64,000 bases of DNA, from positions 11,974 through 75,973 of the forward strand of contig JBKEAJ010000130.1 in the NCBI GenBank assembly GCA_047972135.1. The letters are read 5' to 3'. The notes beneath the pieces were generated by a model, which ran no database searches, was not told the DNA's origin, and worked only from the letters and a program-made list of their open reading frames with translations. Of this stretch, positions 44,262 to 53,406 are shown in pieces. The stretch's first letter is position 1; every line of letters begins with the position of its first letter. The translations under genes were made by a program, and so were the position numbers. Source of the stretch: JBKEAJ01 sp047972135. Lineage in GTDB: Bacteria > Bacteroidota > Bacteroidia > Bacteroidales > Prolixibacteraceae.

Positions 44262-45356
44262 ATGAATACAACAAAGTTAATCTTAGTAGGAGGCTTTCTT
44301 GGTGCAGGCAAAACAAGCCTGCTGTGGGAAGCAGCAAAGCAAGCCATGTCTAAGGGCAAACGTGTCGGACTGATTACAAACGACCAAGCCCCCGATTTGG
44401 TTGACACTACACTCCTCTGCCAAAACGATGTCAAGGTGTCGGAAGTCAGCGGTAGTTGCTTCTGTTGCAATTTCGACGGCTTCCTCGATGCAGTGAACCA
44501 AGTTCAGCAAAAGGCTGATGCCGACATTATTATCGCTGAACCCGTAGGTAGCTGCACGGACTTGTCGGCAACAATAATCCAACCGCTAAAGGATAGTATG
44601 AAAAAAGAATTATCCGTGTCGCCATTGTCAGTTCTCGCCGATCCGACAATGCTCAAAGACATCCTAAATGGCGGTAATGCAGAACTACACATCAGTGCAG
44701 CATACATATATAAGAAACAATTGGAGGAAAGCGATATTATTCTAATCAGCAAAGACGACCTCCTGAGTAGCGACGAACTTACTTTGCTGAAAGAGAAAAC
44801 AAAAGTCAGATTCCCCGACTCGGAACTCCAAAGCATAAGCTCTACCACAGGCGAGGGTGTGAAAGAATGGCTGAATGATATGCTGACAAGAGATGATGCA
44901 GGAAAACGTATCGTCGATGTAGATTATGATATTTATGCAGAAGGCGAAGCCGTACTGGGATGGCTGAACAGCAATATAGGACTAGAAAGCGAAGGTAGCG
45001 ACTGGGATATTTTTGTTAGAGACCTTATGAATAGTCTGAGTGAAAAATTCGATAGTAACAACATGTCTGTCGGACACGTCAAACTGATATTGGAGTCAGA
45101 CTGTAAATATATTGTAGCTAATCTTACCGGCAAAAAAGATACTATCAGTTTTAGAAATAGTGCAGGAAAAAGCAAGCATGCAAAGTTAACCTTGAATGCC
45201 CGTGTGGAAACAAGCCCTAGCATTCTGAAACGAATGGTGAAAGAGGCACTTGCCACAGCAGCAGGCAAAAACATAAAACACAAAATACTAACAATGAGAT
45301 GTATAAGTCCCGGTCGCCCCAAACCAACTCACAGATATGATAATGTGGTGATGTGA
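44262..45356 (+). CDS. CobW/G3E-family P-loop GTPase
   Basis: A 364-residue metallochaperone-type GTPase from ATG 44262 (ATG 44226 would overlap the aquaporin gene). Walker A is GGFLGAGKTS and the metal-binding CxCC motif appears as SCFCCNF. AEPVGSCTDLSATI corresponds to the switch region and ISKDDLL to the base-recognition loop. The C-terminal part is longer and does not match the usual CobW-C domain clearly; it ends RPKPTHRYDNVVM. Family members insert or traffic metals (Zn, Co, Ni, Fe). Client unknown. Confidence 0.85.
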   Translation: MNTTKLILVGGFLGAGKTSLLWEAAKQAMSKGKRVGLITNDQAPDLVDTTLLCQNDVKVSEVSGSCFCCNFDGFLDAVNQVQQKADADIIIAEPVGSCTDLSATIIQPLKDSMKKELSVSPLSVLADPTMLKDILNGGNAELHISAAYIYKKQLEESDIILISKDDLLSSDELTLLKEKTKVRFPDSELQSISSTTGEGVKEWLNDMLTRDDAGKRIVDVDYDIYAEGEAVLGWLNSNIGLESEGSDWDIFVRDLMNSLSEKFDSNNMSVGHVKLILESDCKYIVANLTGKKDTISFRNSAGKSKHAKLTLNARVETSPSILKRMVKEALATAAGKNIKHKILTMRCISPGRPKPTHRYDNVVM

Positions 45357-45378
45357 TAATAAATGCTATCGTTCGATT

Positions 45379-46404
45379 ATGATTTCTCTAAATAAGAACA
45401 GCTCCATAAAACTACTGCTAATAAGTTTGGCAAGTGCAATATTCTGTATTTATCCAAATATTGCATGCCTACGTTGGGAACTTAGCTATCTTGACGGCGT
45501 ACAGAAAACTGTGTATCTGTGGTTCTTCGCATTTCGGTATGTGTTCTTTGTAATACTGATATGGATATTACTGATAGTGAATTTGCGAAAACTACAAGCT
45601 CCAAATATTAGCAAACGATTATTAATCAACATCGCAATCACCATTGTTGCATATGCGGTGTATTTCGTCATTTCGCAAGAATACTCTAGAGTATATTGCA
45701 CTAAATCAGACTGTTTTGGCAGCATACTCCTTTTTCAGTTTGTCGTTGTATATGTACTGAGTTTCCTAGTCGGACACATGGCGGTAATGTACTCCGAACG
45801 AAACAAGAAAGAACACGAAATCGAACAACTGAAAATAGAAAACCTGCAAAGCAAATGCGATGCCCTTGCTAATCAAATCAACCCACATTTCTTCTTCAAC
45901 TCCCTAAACGGAATAACAGCACTGGTGCGAAAAGGTGATGATGAAAGAACTCTAGCATACGTCAATAAACTGTCCGATGCATTTAGATATATTCTGCAAA
46001 GCGACAAAAAAGGACTAGTGAGCCTCCGAGAAGAACTGACTTCTGTGGATGCCTTTAAATACATGATGGAAGAACGATTTGCTAACAAACTGATTTTCAA
46101 CATAAACATTGATGTCAGCAAACTCCATCTGAAAATCCCCGCTCTATCCATACTTCCCCTCCTCGACAATGTGGTGGTACACAATATTATTGATAGCCAG
46201 AATAAGATGACGGTTGACATCACTGTCAACAAAAACAATGAATTGGTAGTAACAAACCCCATTCAGCCCAAACTCACAGCCCCCGAAACAAACGGCACAG
46301 GTATAGCAAATCTCAAAAAACGATTTAATATACTCATGGACAGACACATAAAAATTGAAAACGACGGCAAGACATTTACAGTATTTCTTCCTCTGGGAGG
46401 ATGA
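45379..46404 (+). CDS. LytS-type sensor histidine kinase
   Basis: A 341-residue membrane kinase of the His_kinase (LytS/YehU) family. Four transmembrane helices occupy residues ~8-140. A short coiled coil (SERNKKEHEIEQLKIENLQSK, in part) leads to the phosphoacceptor motif NQINPHFFFNSLNG. The ATPase domain has LPLLDNVVVHN (N box) and NGTGIANLKKRF (G box). Its natural partner is the LytTR regulator at 46946, from which it is separated by 541 bases of repeat DNA. Confidence 0.92.
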   Translation: MISLNKNSSIKLLLISLASAIFCIYPNIACLRWELSYLDGVQKTVYLWFFAFRYVFFVILIWILLIVNLRKLQAPNISKRLLINIAITIVAYAVYFVISQEYSRVYCTKSDCFGSILLFQFVVVYVLSFLVGHMAVMYSERNKKEHEIEQLKIENLQSKCDALANQINPHFFFNSLNGITALVRKGDDERTLAYVNKLSDAFRYILQSDKKGLVSLREELTSVDAFKYMMEERFANKLIFNINIDVSKLHLKIPALSILPLLDNVVVHNIIDSQNKMTVDITVNKNNELVVTNPIQPKLTAPETNGTGIANLKKRFNILMDRHIKIENDGKTFTVFLPLGG

Positions 46405-46900
46405 TTGTAAAAGACAGACAATGATAATATGATGAGAATGTAAGGTTTAAAGTTGAATTGTTGAATCGTTTAACTGTTTAGTTGTTGATTTGTTTAATTG
46501 TTTAGGGTTTAGGGTTTAAAAAATGCTTTAGGCTATAGGCTATAAACGAACAGTAAATAAACGAACGTCATTGCGAGGAGCCAGCGACGAAGCAATCTCC
46601 TGCAATAGAGAACAGATTGCTTCGCTGACGTTCGCAATGACGACAGATGTAGATACTACAATGTGGCTGTTACAGGCTGAAAGCCTGAATCAATTCAGCC
46701 CATGGCAACGCCATGGGGAAAGACACACCACCACCCCCGCACAGTTCCGCATTGCAAGATGATGATATACATGAAAAATAAAATTTAATAATGAATAATG
46801 CAAACACCTCGCCTGCGATACTGAAAAAAATAATTTTTCATATCTTTACGATTATAATTTATGAGGATTTGTATATTATAAACATTGTCTGTTTGGGCAT
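46405..46900. repeat. Repeat mosaic splitting a two-component pair
   Basis: Contains degenerate GTTTAA/GTTTAGG heptamers (46440-46520), GTTTAAAAAATGCTTTAGGC, a palindromic element at 46567-46641, an inverted CATGGCAACGCCATGGGGAAAG hairpin module (46697-46722) and a remnant of the GC-rich element. Bases 46790-46900 are AT-rich with TATCTTTA at 46841-46848, one base off the -7 box and a possible promoter for the response regulator. No gene is supported. Confidence 0.8.
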
Positions 46901-46945
46901 AGCATAAAGCCTATAGCTTACAGCTTATTGCAAAATTTTAAACAC
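46901..46945 (+). repeat. Element A copy ending at the LytTR regulator start
   Basis: AGCATAAAGCC, TATAGCTTACAGCTTATTGC and AAAATTTTAAACAC run straight into ATG 46946. The final AAACAC-ATG junction is the same as that of element B. Confidence 0.82.
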
Positions 46946-47698
46946 ATGAAAATTTTAATCGTTGAGGACGAAACGCTGGCATACGAAAATCTGGTCGGAA
47001 TAATATCAGAAATAGACCCATCTGTCGAAATAATCGGAAACACCGAAAGTATCAGCCAAACAGTAAATTGGCTGAACAACAACACTATGCCCGACCTGAT
47101 ACTCATGGATATCCACCTGTCAGACGGTTCGGCTTTTGACATTTTTGATTGTATAAATGTAGAAACTCCCATCATCTTTACAACTGCCTACGACGAGTAT
47201 GCTATCAACGCTTTTAAAGTTAATAGTATCGACTATATCCTAAAACCCATAAAACCCGAAGAACTGAAACAGGCTTTCGACAAATTTAAAAAGTGGACAC
47301 AAACTGACATCTCCCAACATATCAACAATATATCACAACTTGCTTCTAGCCCCTCTCATAAAGACAGGCTACTAATTCCCGTCAGAGATAAACTAATTCC
47401 CATCGTGCTGAGTAAGGTGTCCTTCTTCTATACCACTAATAAGAATACAATAGTGATGATGAAAGACGGAAACTCCCATCCATATTCCAAAACCCTTGAG
47501 CAAATATATACCTCACTGAACCCAACTGACTTTTTTCGTGCCAATAAACAATTTATTGTGGCGCGAAACAGCGTACAGGAAATTACAGTATGGTTCGACA
47601 ACCGTCTCCTAGTAAGCCTCAATACAGAAACTCCCGAACGATTGTACGTCAGCAAAAACAGAGCCGTCGAATTCAAAAACTGGATGGTAAATAAATAG
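46946..47698 (+). CDS. LytTR-family response regulator
   Basis: A 250-residue regulator from ATG 46946; an upstream TTG frame lies in element A. The receiver domain shows acidic MKILIVEDE, phosphoacceptor Asp in PDLILMDIHLSDG, and the conserved TTAYDEYAINAF and DYILKPIKPEEL. The C-terminal LytTR DNA-binding domain is clear (VSFFYTTNKNTIVMMKDG, SLNPTDFFRANKQFIV, RLYVSKNRAVEFKNWM). It pairs with the LytS-type kinase upstream. Targets unknown. Confidence 0.94.
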   Translation: MKILIVEDETLAYENLVGIISEIDPSVEIIGNTESISQTVNWLNNNTMPDLILMDIHLSDGSAFDIFDCINVETPIIFTTAYDEYAINAFKVNSIDYILKPIKPEELKQAFDKFKKWTQTDISQHINNISQLASSPSHKDRLLIPVRDKLIPIVLSKVSFFYTTNKNTIVMMKDGNSHPYSKTLEQIYTSLNPTDFFRANKQFIVARNSVQEITVWFDNRLLVSLNTETPERLYVSKNRAVEFKNWMVNK

Positions 47699-48093
47699 AC
47701 TATACGAGAGCAGCCTTGTTGATTTGTTTAATTGTTTAATTGTTTAGGGTTTAAAAAATGCTGTAGGCAGTAGGCTTTAGGCTATAAGCGAACAGCCGAT
47801 GATAATGTGATGATGTGAGAATTAGATGATGATATGAGCTGAATAAACAAACGTCATTGCGAGGAGCCAGCGACGAAGCAATCTCTCCTACAAAGAGCAG
47901 ATTGCCACGCTGCGCCCGCAATGACGAGCATAGAATGCAAACCACCCCGCCTCCACGAGAAGGGGATTTAGGAACTCCTTCCAATGCTAAATTCTGCTTT
48001 CAGATACGATAATTGGTTAAAAATGCGTGAGCATCGCTAATTTATTAGTATATTGCGGGCTAGATTGCGATAAATAGCTTTTTTTGAAGAGAC
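47699..48093. repeat. Repeat mosaic before the SUI1 gene
   Basis: From left: short GTTTAATT/GTTTAGG heptamers (47722-47752), GTTTAAAAAATGCTGTAGGC and CTATAAGCGAACAGCCGATG modules, a palindromic element at 47853-47925 and a truncated GC-rich element at 47939-47976. The last ~90 bases are unique AT-rich leader containing TATATTGC (about 48049), a weak -7 match for the SUI1 gene. Confidence 0.8.
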
Positions 48094-48441
48094 ATGGGTA
48101 AACAAAAAGGGAGAAACAGAGTAGGCGTGGTTTATTCAACCGGCGAGAATTATGATTATCAGTACGAACAAAACGAGGAAGACGAAACGCTCCATCCAAC
48201 TCAACAAAACTTGAAGGTTTGGATAGACCGAAAAGGTAGAGGCGGAAAGGAAGTTACTTTAGTCAAGGATTTTGTCGGCTCTGAGGAGGATTTGAAAGAA
48301 TTGGGTAAGAAACTAAAAACCTCTTGTGGAACGGGTGGTAGCGTCAAAGACGGAGAAATAATAATACAAGGCAATCACAGAGATAAGATTGTTGAGTTAT
48401 TAGTGAAATTTGGATATAAGACTAAGAAAGCAGGGGGCTGA
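48094..48441 (+). CDS. SUI1/eIF1-like translation factor (YciH family)
   Basis: A 115-residue protein with the SUI1 fold: LKVWIDRKGRGGKEVTLVKDF, LKKLGKKLKT-type helix (LKELGKKLKTSCGTGGSVKDG) and the C-terminal EIIIQGNHRDKIVELLVKFGYKTKKAGG. It is homologous to archaeal/eukaryotic initiation factor 1 and bacterial YciH, which affects initiation fidelity. It lies 35 bases before the SNF2 gene and may be cotranscribed with it. Confidence 0.95.
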   Translation: MGKQKGRNRVGVVYSTGENYDYQYEQNEEDETLHPTQQNLKVWIDRKGRGGKEVTLVKDFVGSEEDLKELGKKLKTSCGTGGSVKDGEIIIQGNHRDKIVELLVKFGYKTKKAGG

Positions 48442-48476
48442 CAAGGTACTTGCGCTTGCATGGAAAATCTTTGGTG

Positions 48477-51368
48477 ATGGAGAATTTTGTTGTAATAGTC
48501 AATGAACATAGGTATTTAGGGTATATACTGACACCGTATATTATTGAGAAAACTGGTGCTTTCTATACTTGTGTCAAGCCCGTAAAGAACTACGACCTTG
48601 AGAGCTTTGACTACACTTTCACGCCCGTACAAGCAAAAATTGTAAATATCTCCGAGAAATACAGCGACACAGCTCTGGCAAAAAGATTCTCGAAAACAAA
48701 AAATACAAATAAATTCTACGACGAGGTCGACAAGTCCTTCTTCGACAGCATGGTGGCTCCAGTGATAGACAAGTATATACTAGAGATATACGAGCTGATA
48801 TGCGAATATGGAATTAAGCTATATCTAAAGAAAAATAAATTCTCAAACCTCTTCGACGAAGACGAAATAAAAACAAGCGACAAGCACGCGAAGGCTGTCT
48901 ACAACTTTGAAAGAGGCGACGAAGGCACCAAATACTACCTGACATTCCTGCAAAACGGCAAGCCCATAAAACTGATTGACAAGCAGGTGATATTCCTGAC
49001 CTCCGAGCCATGCCTGATGGTCTACGAAAACGAAATCTTTAATTTTGAACACATATCGTCGAAAAAACTCCTGCCATTCCTCGAAAAAGACCATATCTTC
49101 GTGGGCAAAGCTGTCGAACAAAAATATTACGAGACTTTTGTCAAAAAAGTTGTCGCAAAAAGCAATGTCAACGCAGTGGGATTCGATATTGTGGAAGAAC
49201 TGCCAAACCATCACCTTGTACTAAATCTTGAAACAAACCTAAAGGAACAACTGGTGCTGTCGCCAATATTTATGTACGGCAATACGGCAGTGTCGGCAAT
49301 AAATTCAAAAAGAGCTTTCGTAGAGATGCAAATAAGCGACAAGTCTGTGTCATTCAGGAAGTTCGTAAGGAATAAAACTTGGGAAGACCGAATGTTCTCC
49401 TACCTAGAAAGCCTAAGACTCACAAAAACACCTACAAGCCAATTAATACTAGACGGCAGCAAAGCTCTTGAGCTTACCGAACAAAAATATGAAACCATAG
49501 AATGGATAAAATCAAACCTGCCAAACCTTGAAACCAAAGGCATAAGCCTAAATCAAGATTCCCTCGCAAATAAGTATAACATAAACGAATACAATGTTAA
49601 GTTTGACATAAAGCAAAGCGATAACAAAAGCGACTGGTTCGACCTCAACGCTTTTGTACAAATTGGGGAGTTCTCAATTCCTTTCCTAAAATTCAGAAAA
49701 AATATCGTCAACGAAATAAGGGAATATACCCTACCCGACGGCTCAATAGTGATACTGCCCGAAGAGTGGTTTTCGCAATATAAAGACCTATTCAGCATGG
49801 CTAAACTCGACGGCGACAAAATACTACTGAAACACCACCACCTACAACTAATTGAACAAAAGCCAACTGTGTCAAAAATTAATGCTGCCAAAGATTTGTA
49901 CCTGTCGGATGCCGAATCTATCTCAAAAGTTGCTATACCTGCAAGCATACAAGCCAAACTCAGACACTACCAAAAGGAAGGCTATCGATGGCTATATAAC
50001 CTTGCCGAAAAAGGATTTGGAGGATGCCTTGCCGACGATATGGGACTGGGAAAAACCCTGCAAGCGATAACCCTCATACAGAAAACTATCAACAAAGCTA
50101 AAGAGGAAAAGCCCGAAAATACCATACCTGCATCATTGGTAGTGGCTCCCGTTTCACTGTTGAAAAATTGGGAAAACGAATTTAAAAAGTTCGCCCCAAA
50201 TCTAAAGGTTAAAAAAAATCATGGAACCAACAGAATAAAGAGCTACAAAGCCGAAAAACTACATTCAAAGTACGATGTGCTTATCAGCACCTACGGGACA
50301 ATTAGAAACGACATCGACGAGCTTGAAGATATTGAGTTCCTAAATATAGTGCTGGACGAAAGTCAGATTATCAAAAATACAAGCTCTAAAATATATAAAG
50401 CCGCAACACGACTGAAGTCAAAACATAAATATGTGCTGACAGGAACACCCATAGAAAATTCGCTGATGGACCTGTGGGCGCAACTCAACTTCCTAAACCC
50501 CGGACTACTAGGCAGCCAAGCATACTTCAAAAGAGAGTTTGTCGCCCCTATCGAAAAACACAGCGACGAGGCAAAACAAGACAGATTGTCGTTGCTGATA
50601 AGACCTTTTATACTGCGACGCTCTAAGAGCGAGGTGCTTACAGAGCTACCGCCCGTTACGGAGACTATCGTATATTGCGAAATGAGCGAGGAGCAAAGCT
50701 CTATGTACGAAAAAGAGAAATCTTCTGTCCGCAATATGCTGCTCGAACAAATAGATAGTATCGGAATCGAGAAAAGCTCGGTGCTGATACTGCAAGCCCT
50801 AAACAAACTCCGACAACTGGCTAACCACCCGAAAATGATAGACACAGACATAGACGGCATTGAGTCGGGAAAGATGGAGGAAATAATGCAAAGCCTCGAA
50901 AATGTAGTGTCAATAGGACATAAGGTGCTTCTGTTCTCGTCTTTCGTAAAACACCTCAACTTGCTGTCGGAGGAAATTGACAAACGTGGCTGGGGTTGGT
51001 CGATGCTGACAGGTAGCACCAAAAACCGCCCCGAAGTAATCAACGAGTTTCAAAACAATCCCGACAAGAGCATCTTCCTTATCTCGTTGAAAGCCGGAGG
51101 TGTAGGTCTGAACCTCACCGTGGCAGACTACGTATTCATCGTTGACCCGTGGTGGAACCCCGCCGCCGAAATGCAGGCAATAGGCAGAGCACACAGAATT
51201 GGACAAGAGAACAAAGTGTTCGTTTACAGATATATATCTACCGACACCATCGAAGAGAAAATCCTTAAACTCCAAGAACATAAGGATGCCCTCGCCAAAA
51301 AGTTCATAGACTCCAACAACCCAATGAAAAAAATGAATAAAGACGAAATAATGTCCCTCTTTACTTGA
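48477..51368 (+). CDS. SNF2-family DEAD/H-box ATPase
   Basis: A 963-residue Swi2/Snf2 helicase-like protein. ATG 48477 (MENFVVIVNEHRYLGY) is preferred to an upstream TTG. The N-terminal ~480 residues are a variable region with no clear zinc finger. The motor has motif I DDMGLGKTLQAI, Ia VVAPVSLLKNWENE, motif II as DESQ (VLDESQIIKN; usual form DEAH), motif III LTGTPIENSLMDLW, and in the second lobe LLFSSFVKHL, LKAGGVGLNL and motif VI QAIGRAHRIGQ. Such bacterial proteins resemble RapA/HepA remodelers. It carries no nuclease or methylase neighbour that would mark a defence island. Confidence 0.92.
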   Translation: MENFVVIVNEHRYLGYILTPYIIEKTGAFYTCVKPVKNYDLESFDYTFTPVQAKIVNISEKYSDTALAKRFSKTKNTNKFYDEVDKSFFDSMVAPVIDKYILEIYELICEYGIKLYLKKNKFSNLFDEDEIKTSDKHAKAVYNFERGDEGTKYYLTFLQNGKPIKLIDKQVIFLTSEPCLMVYENEIFNFEHISSKKLLPFLEKDHIFVGKAVEQKYYETFVKKVVAKSNVNAVGFDIVEELPNHHLVLNLETNLKEQLVLSPIFMYGNTAVSAINSKRAFVEMQISDKSVSFRKFVRNKTWEDRMFSYLESLRLTKTPTSQLILDGSKALELTEQKYETIEWIKSNLPNLETKGISLNQDSLANKYNINEYNVKFDIKQSDNKSDWFDLNAFVQIGEFSIPFLKFRKNIVNEIREYTLPDGSIVILPEEWFSQYKDLFSMAKLDGDKILLKHHHLQLIEQKPTVSKINAAKDLYLSDAESISKVAIPASIQAKLRHYQKEGYRWLYNLAEKGFGGCLADDMGLGKTLQAITLIQKTINKAKEEKPENTIPASLVVAPVSLLKNWENEFKKFAPNLKVKKNHGTNRIKSYKAEKLHSKYDVLISTYGTIRNDIDELEDIEFLNIVLDESQIIKNTSSKIYKAATRLKSKHKYVLTGTPIENSLMDLWAQLNFLNPGLLGSQAYFKREFVAPIEKHSDEAKQDRLSLLIRPFILRRSKSEVLTELPPVTETIVYCEMSEEQSSMYEKEKSSVRNMLLEQIDSIGIEKSSVLILQALNKLRQLANHPKMIDTDIDGIESGKMEEIMQSLENVVSIGHKVLLFSSFVKHLNLLSEEIDKRGWGWSMLTGSTKNRPEVINEFQNNPDKSIFLISLKAGGVGLNLTVADYVFIVDPWWNPAAEMQAIGRAHRIGQENKVFVYRYISTDTIEEKILKLQEHKDALAKKFIDSNNPMKKMNKDEIMSLFT

Positions 51369-51706
51369 CAATGGTTTAGAGTTTAATCGTTGAACTGTTT
51401 AATCGTTTAAGGGTTAAAATGCTGTATGCTGTATGCCGTATGCCGTAGGCTTTAGGCTATAAGCAATTTAATGGTAAATGATGCCGCTGAATAAACGAAC
51501 GTCATTGCGAGGAGCTGGCGACGAAGCAATCTCCTGCAACAACGGACAGATTGCCACGCTGACGCTCGCAATGACGGCGGATGATGGACATAATGTAAGG
51601 GCAGAACATTTTCTGCCCGGCTGTCAGTCCGAAGATCCGAAAACCCAAACATCTAAACATTCGAGCATGAAGAGGTGAAAAAAAGAGAACTAATAAAAGA
51701 TCTACT
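51369..51706. repeat. Repeat mosaic before the ClbS-like gene
   Basis: Contains degenerate GTTTAGA/GTTTAATC heptamers, a short tandem of CTGTATGCTGTATGCCGTATGCC type (51421-51450), a palindromic element at 51501-51575 and the palindrome GGGCAGAAcattTTCTGCCC at 51599-51618, which also occurs at 17122. A unique ~60-base leader follows. Confidence 0.8.
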
Positions 51707-52216
51707 ATGACTCGCCCGACAACAAAAGAGCAACTTGTAGAAACAGGGAATAAGAACTTTGAAAAGCTGTTCGACCTCATCAGCACAATGACGGAGGTGG
51801 AGCAAAATCAAACCTTTGCTTTTGAGGATAGAGACCGAAACATTCGGGATGTTCTGGTGCATCTGTACGAATGGCATCAGTTGTTGTTGCACTGGGTGAA
51901 GGAAAATCAGGCGGGAAATAGCACTCCCTTTCTGCCCGAACCATATAACTGGAAAACATATCCACAAATGAATATCGAATTTTGGGAAAAGCATCAAAAA
52001 ACTCCTCTAGATAAATCAGTCTCGCTATTAATGAAAAGCCACTCGGAAATAATAAAGCTGATTGACACATTCTCGGACGAAGAGCTGTTTACAAAGAAGT
52101 ACTTCACATGGACAGGCACTACAAGTCTCGGAAGCTACTGTGTTTCGGCAACATCAAGTCATTACGACTGGGCATTGAAGAAGGTTAGGAAACATAAGAA
52201 AACCCTTGACGAGTAA
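51707..52216 (+). CDS. ClbS/DfsB-family four-helix-bundle protein
   Basis: A 169-residue protein of the DUF1706 (ClbS/DfsB) family within the DinB-like superfamily. Typical family segments are TTKEQLVETGNKNFEKLFDLI, DRNIRDVLVHLYEWHQLLLHW, FLPEPYNWKTYPQMN and a C-terminal SATSSHYDWALKKVRKHKK. ClbS of Escherichia coli hydrolyses the genotoxin colibactin and protects its producer. Relatives in non-producers are widespread with unknown substrates. No toxin biosynthesis is seen here, so a detoxifying role is only a family-based guess. Confidence 0.88.
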   Translation: MTRPTTKEQLVETGNKNFEKLFDLISTMTEVEQNQTFAFEDRDRNIRDVLVHLYEWHQLLLHWVKENQAGNSTPFLPEPYNWKTYPQMNIEFWEKHQKTPLDKSVSLLMKSHSEIIKLIDTFSDEELFTKKYFTWTGTTSLGSYCVSATSSHYDWALKKVRKHKKTLDE

Positions 52217-52240
52217 GACGATATTTTGTAAATTAACACA

Positions 52241-53119
52241 TCATCTAAGCACCCGTCCACCAGGTTCAACATCTTCTGAAACAAAGGTATTTGCACCTAT
52301 CACCGCTCCCTTGCCTATGGTGATGCGCCCTATGATTGAAGCATTAGAATAAATCACAACATTATCTTCGATAATTGGATGTCGGTCGATGCCCTTTATG
52401 GGATTGCCGTCGGCATCAAGCGGGAAACTGCGTGCTCCCAAAGTTACTCCTTGATAAATCTTAACATGCTCCCCTATTATCGAGGTCGCTCCGATGACCA
52501 CTCCTGTGCCGTGGTCGATGGCAAAAGACCGCCCAATTGTAGCCTTCGGATGAATATCAATACCCGTCTTTGAATGTGCCAACTCCGAAATAATACGTGG
52601 CAGCAAGGGTACTCCCAAGCCACTCAAGGCATTGGCTAGTCTGTAGCTCGACACTGCCGATAAACCCGGATAACAAAAGATTATCTCACTAAAGCTGACC
52701 GCCGCAGGGTCGCCGTCATACAAAGCTCTAACATCAGAATACAAAGCAGACTGTAAGTCAGGGATTTGCTCCGCAAAACTATCTATAACCCCTTTAGCTC
52801 TAGCCTCGCACTCACACTCCGAACAGCCTGTGCTGTAAACCAATACGGCATAAACCTGACGACGCAGGCGATGCTTCAACTCGTCAAGACAATCCGACAC
52901 ATGCCGCTCTACATCCTTAGAGATATAACGATTGTCGCAGATATGACCGGGAAATACCAACTCCCGAAATAACCCTACCACCGCTTCTATCTCTCTTACC
53001 GAAGGTAAGGTGCGGCTAAGGTCAATGGCTCCACTTCCGTCGGTGGTATTCCCCGACGAATTGAAAAATGCTACGCATTGCTCCGCTAATGCCTTGCTGA
53101 TTCCGTCTGTTTTTTTCAT
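52241..53119 (-). CDS. cysE: Serine O-acetyltransferase
   Basis: A 292-residue enzyme making O-acetylserine from serine and acetyl-CoA for cysteine synthesis. The N-terminal helical domain (residues ~30-160) is followed by the left-handed beta-helix made of hexapeptide repeats: AHSKTGIDIHPKATIGRSF, AIDHGTGVVIGATSIIGEHV (catalytic Asp/His), KIYQGVTLGA and IIGRITIGKGAVIGANTFV. The Bacteroidota EpsC-like form has a long N-terminus with a Cys-rich segment TGCSECECEAR of unknown meaning. It converges with the ClbS-like gene. Confidence 0.95.
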   Translation of the reverse strand: MKKTDGISKALAEQCVAFFNSSGNTTDGSGAIDLSRTLPSVREIEAVVGLFRELVFPGHICDNRYISKDVERHVSDCLDELKHRLRRQVYAVLVYSTGCSECECEARAKGVIDSFAEQIPDLQSALYSDVRALYDGDPAAVSFSEIIFCYPGLSAVSSYRLANALSGLGVPLLPRIISELAHSKTGIDIHPKATIGRSFAIDHGTGVVIGATSIIGEHVKIYQGVTLGARSFPLDADGNPIKGIDRHPIIEDNVVIYSNASIIGRITIGKGAVIGANTFVSEDVEPGGRVLR

Positions 53120-53149
53120 TTATTTATATTTCGTTATCGTTTGGAAGAA

Positions 53150-53406
53150 TCCGTTGGGGCGAAAAATCTTTCGCCCTGGTTTTGGGGATATCCCCCGGTA
53201 TTTTTGGGCGAATATTGATTCGCCCCTACGGGGATATTTTTTTCTGGGATTTTGGGCGAATTCGTTGGGGCGAAAAATCTTTCGTCCTGGTTTTGGGGAT
53301 ATTTTTTCCGGGATTTTGGGCGAATCCGTTGGGGCGAAAAATCTTTCGCCCTGGTTTTGGGGATATTTTTTTCTGGATTTTGGGCGAATATTGATTCGCC
53401 CCTACC
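53150..53406. repeat. REP-like hairpin array downstream of the RAYT gene
   Basis: Tandem, imperfect units built from two hairpins: GGCGAAAaatcTTTCGCC and GGGCGAATattgATTCGCCC (perfect 8-bp stem; copies at 53206-53225 and 53382-53401), joined by CTGGTTTTGGGGATAT and CCGGGATTTTGGGCG. Unit starts (GTTGGGGCG) are at 53153, 53264 and 53328. The array overlaps the 3' end of the transposase gene by a few bases. Such palindromes flanking a Y1 transposase are the expected substrates of that enzyme. Confidence 0.88.

Noticed and set aside
48450..51368. SNF2 protein as part of a defence island (DISARM- or BREX-like)
   Set aside because: No methylase, nuclease, PglZ or phospholipase-D gene is adjacent. 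Neighbours are a SUI1 factor and a ClbS-like protein.
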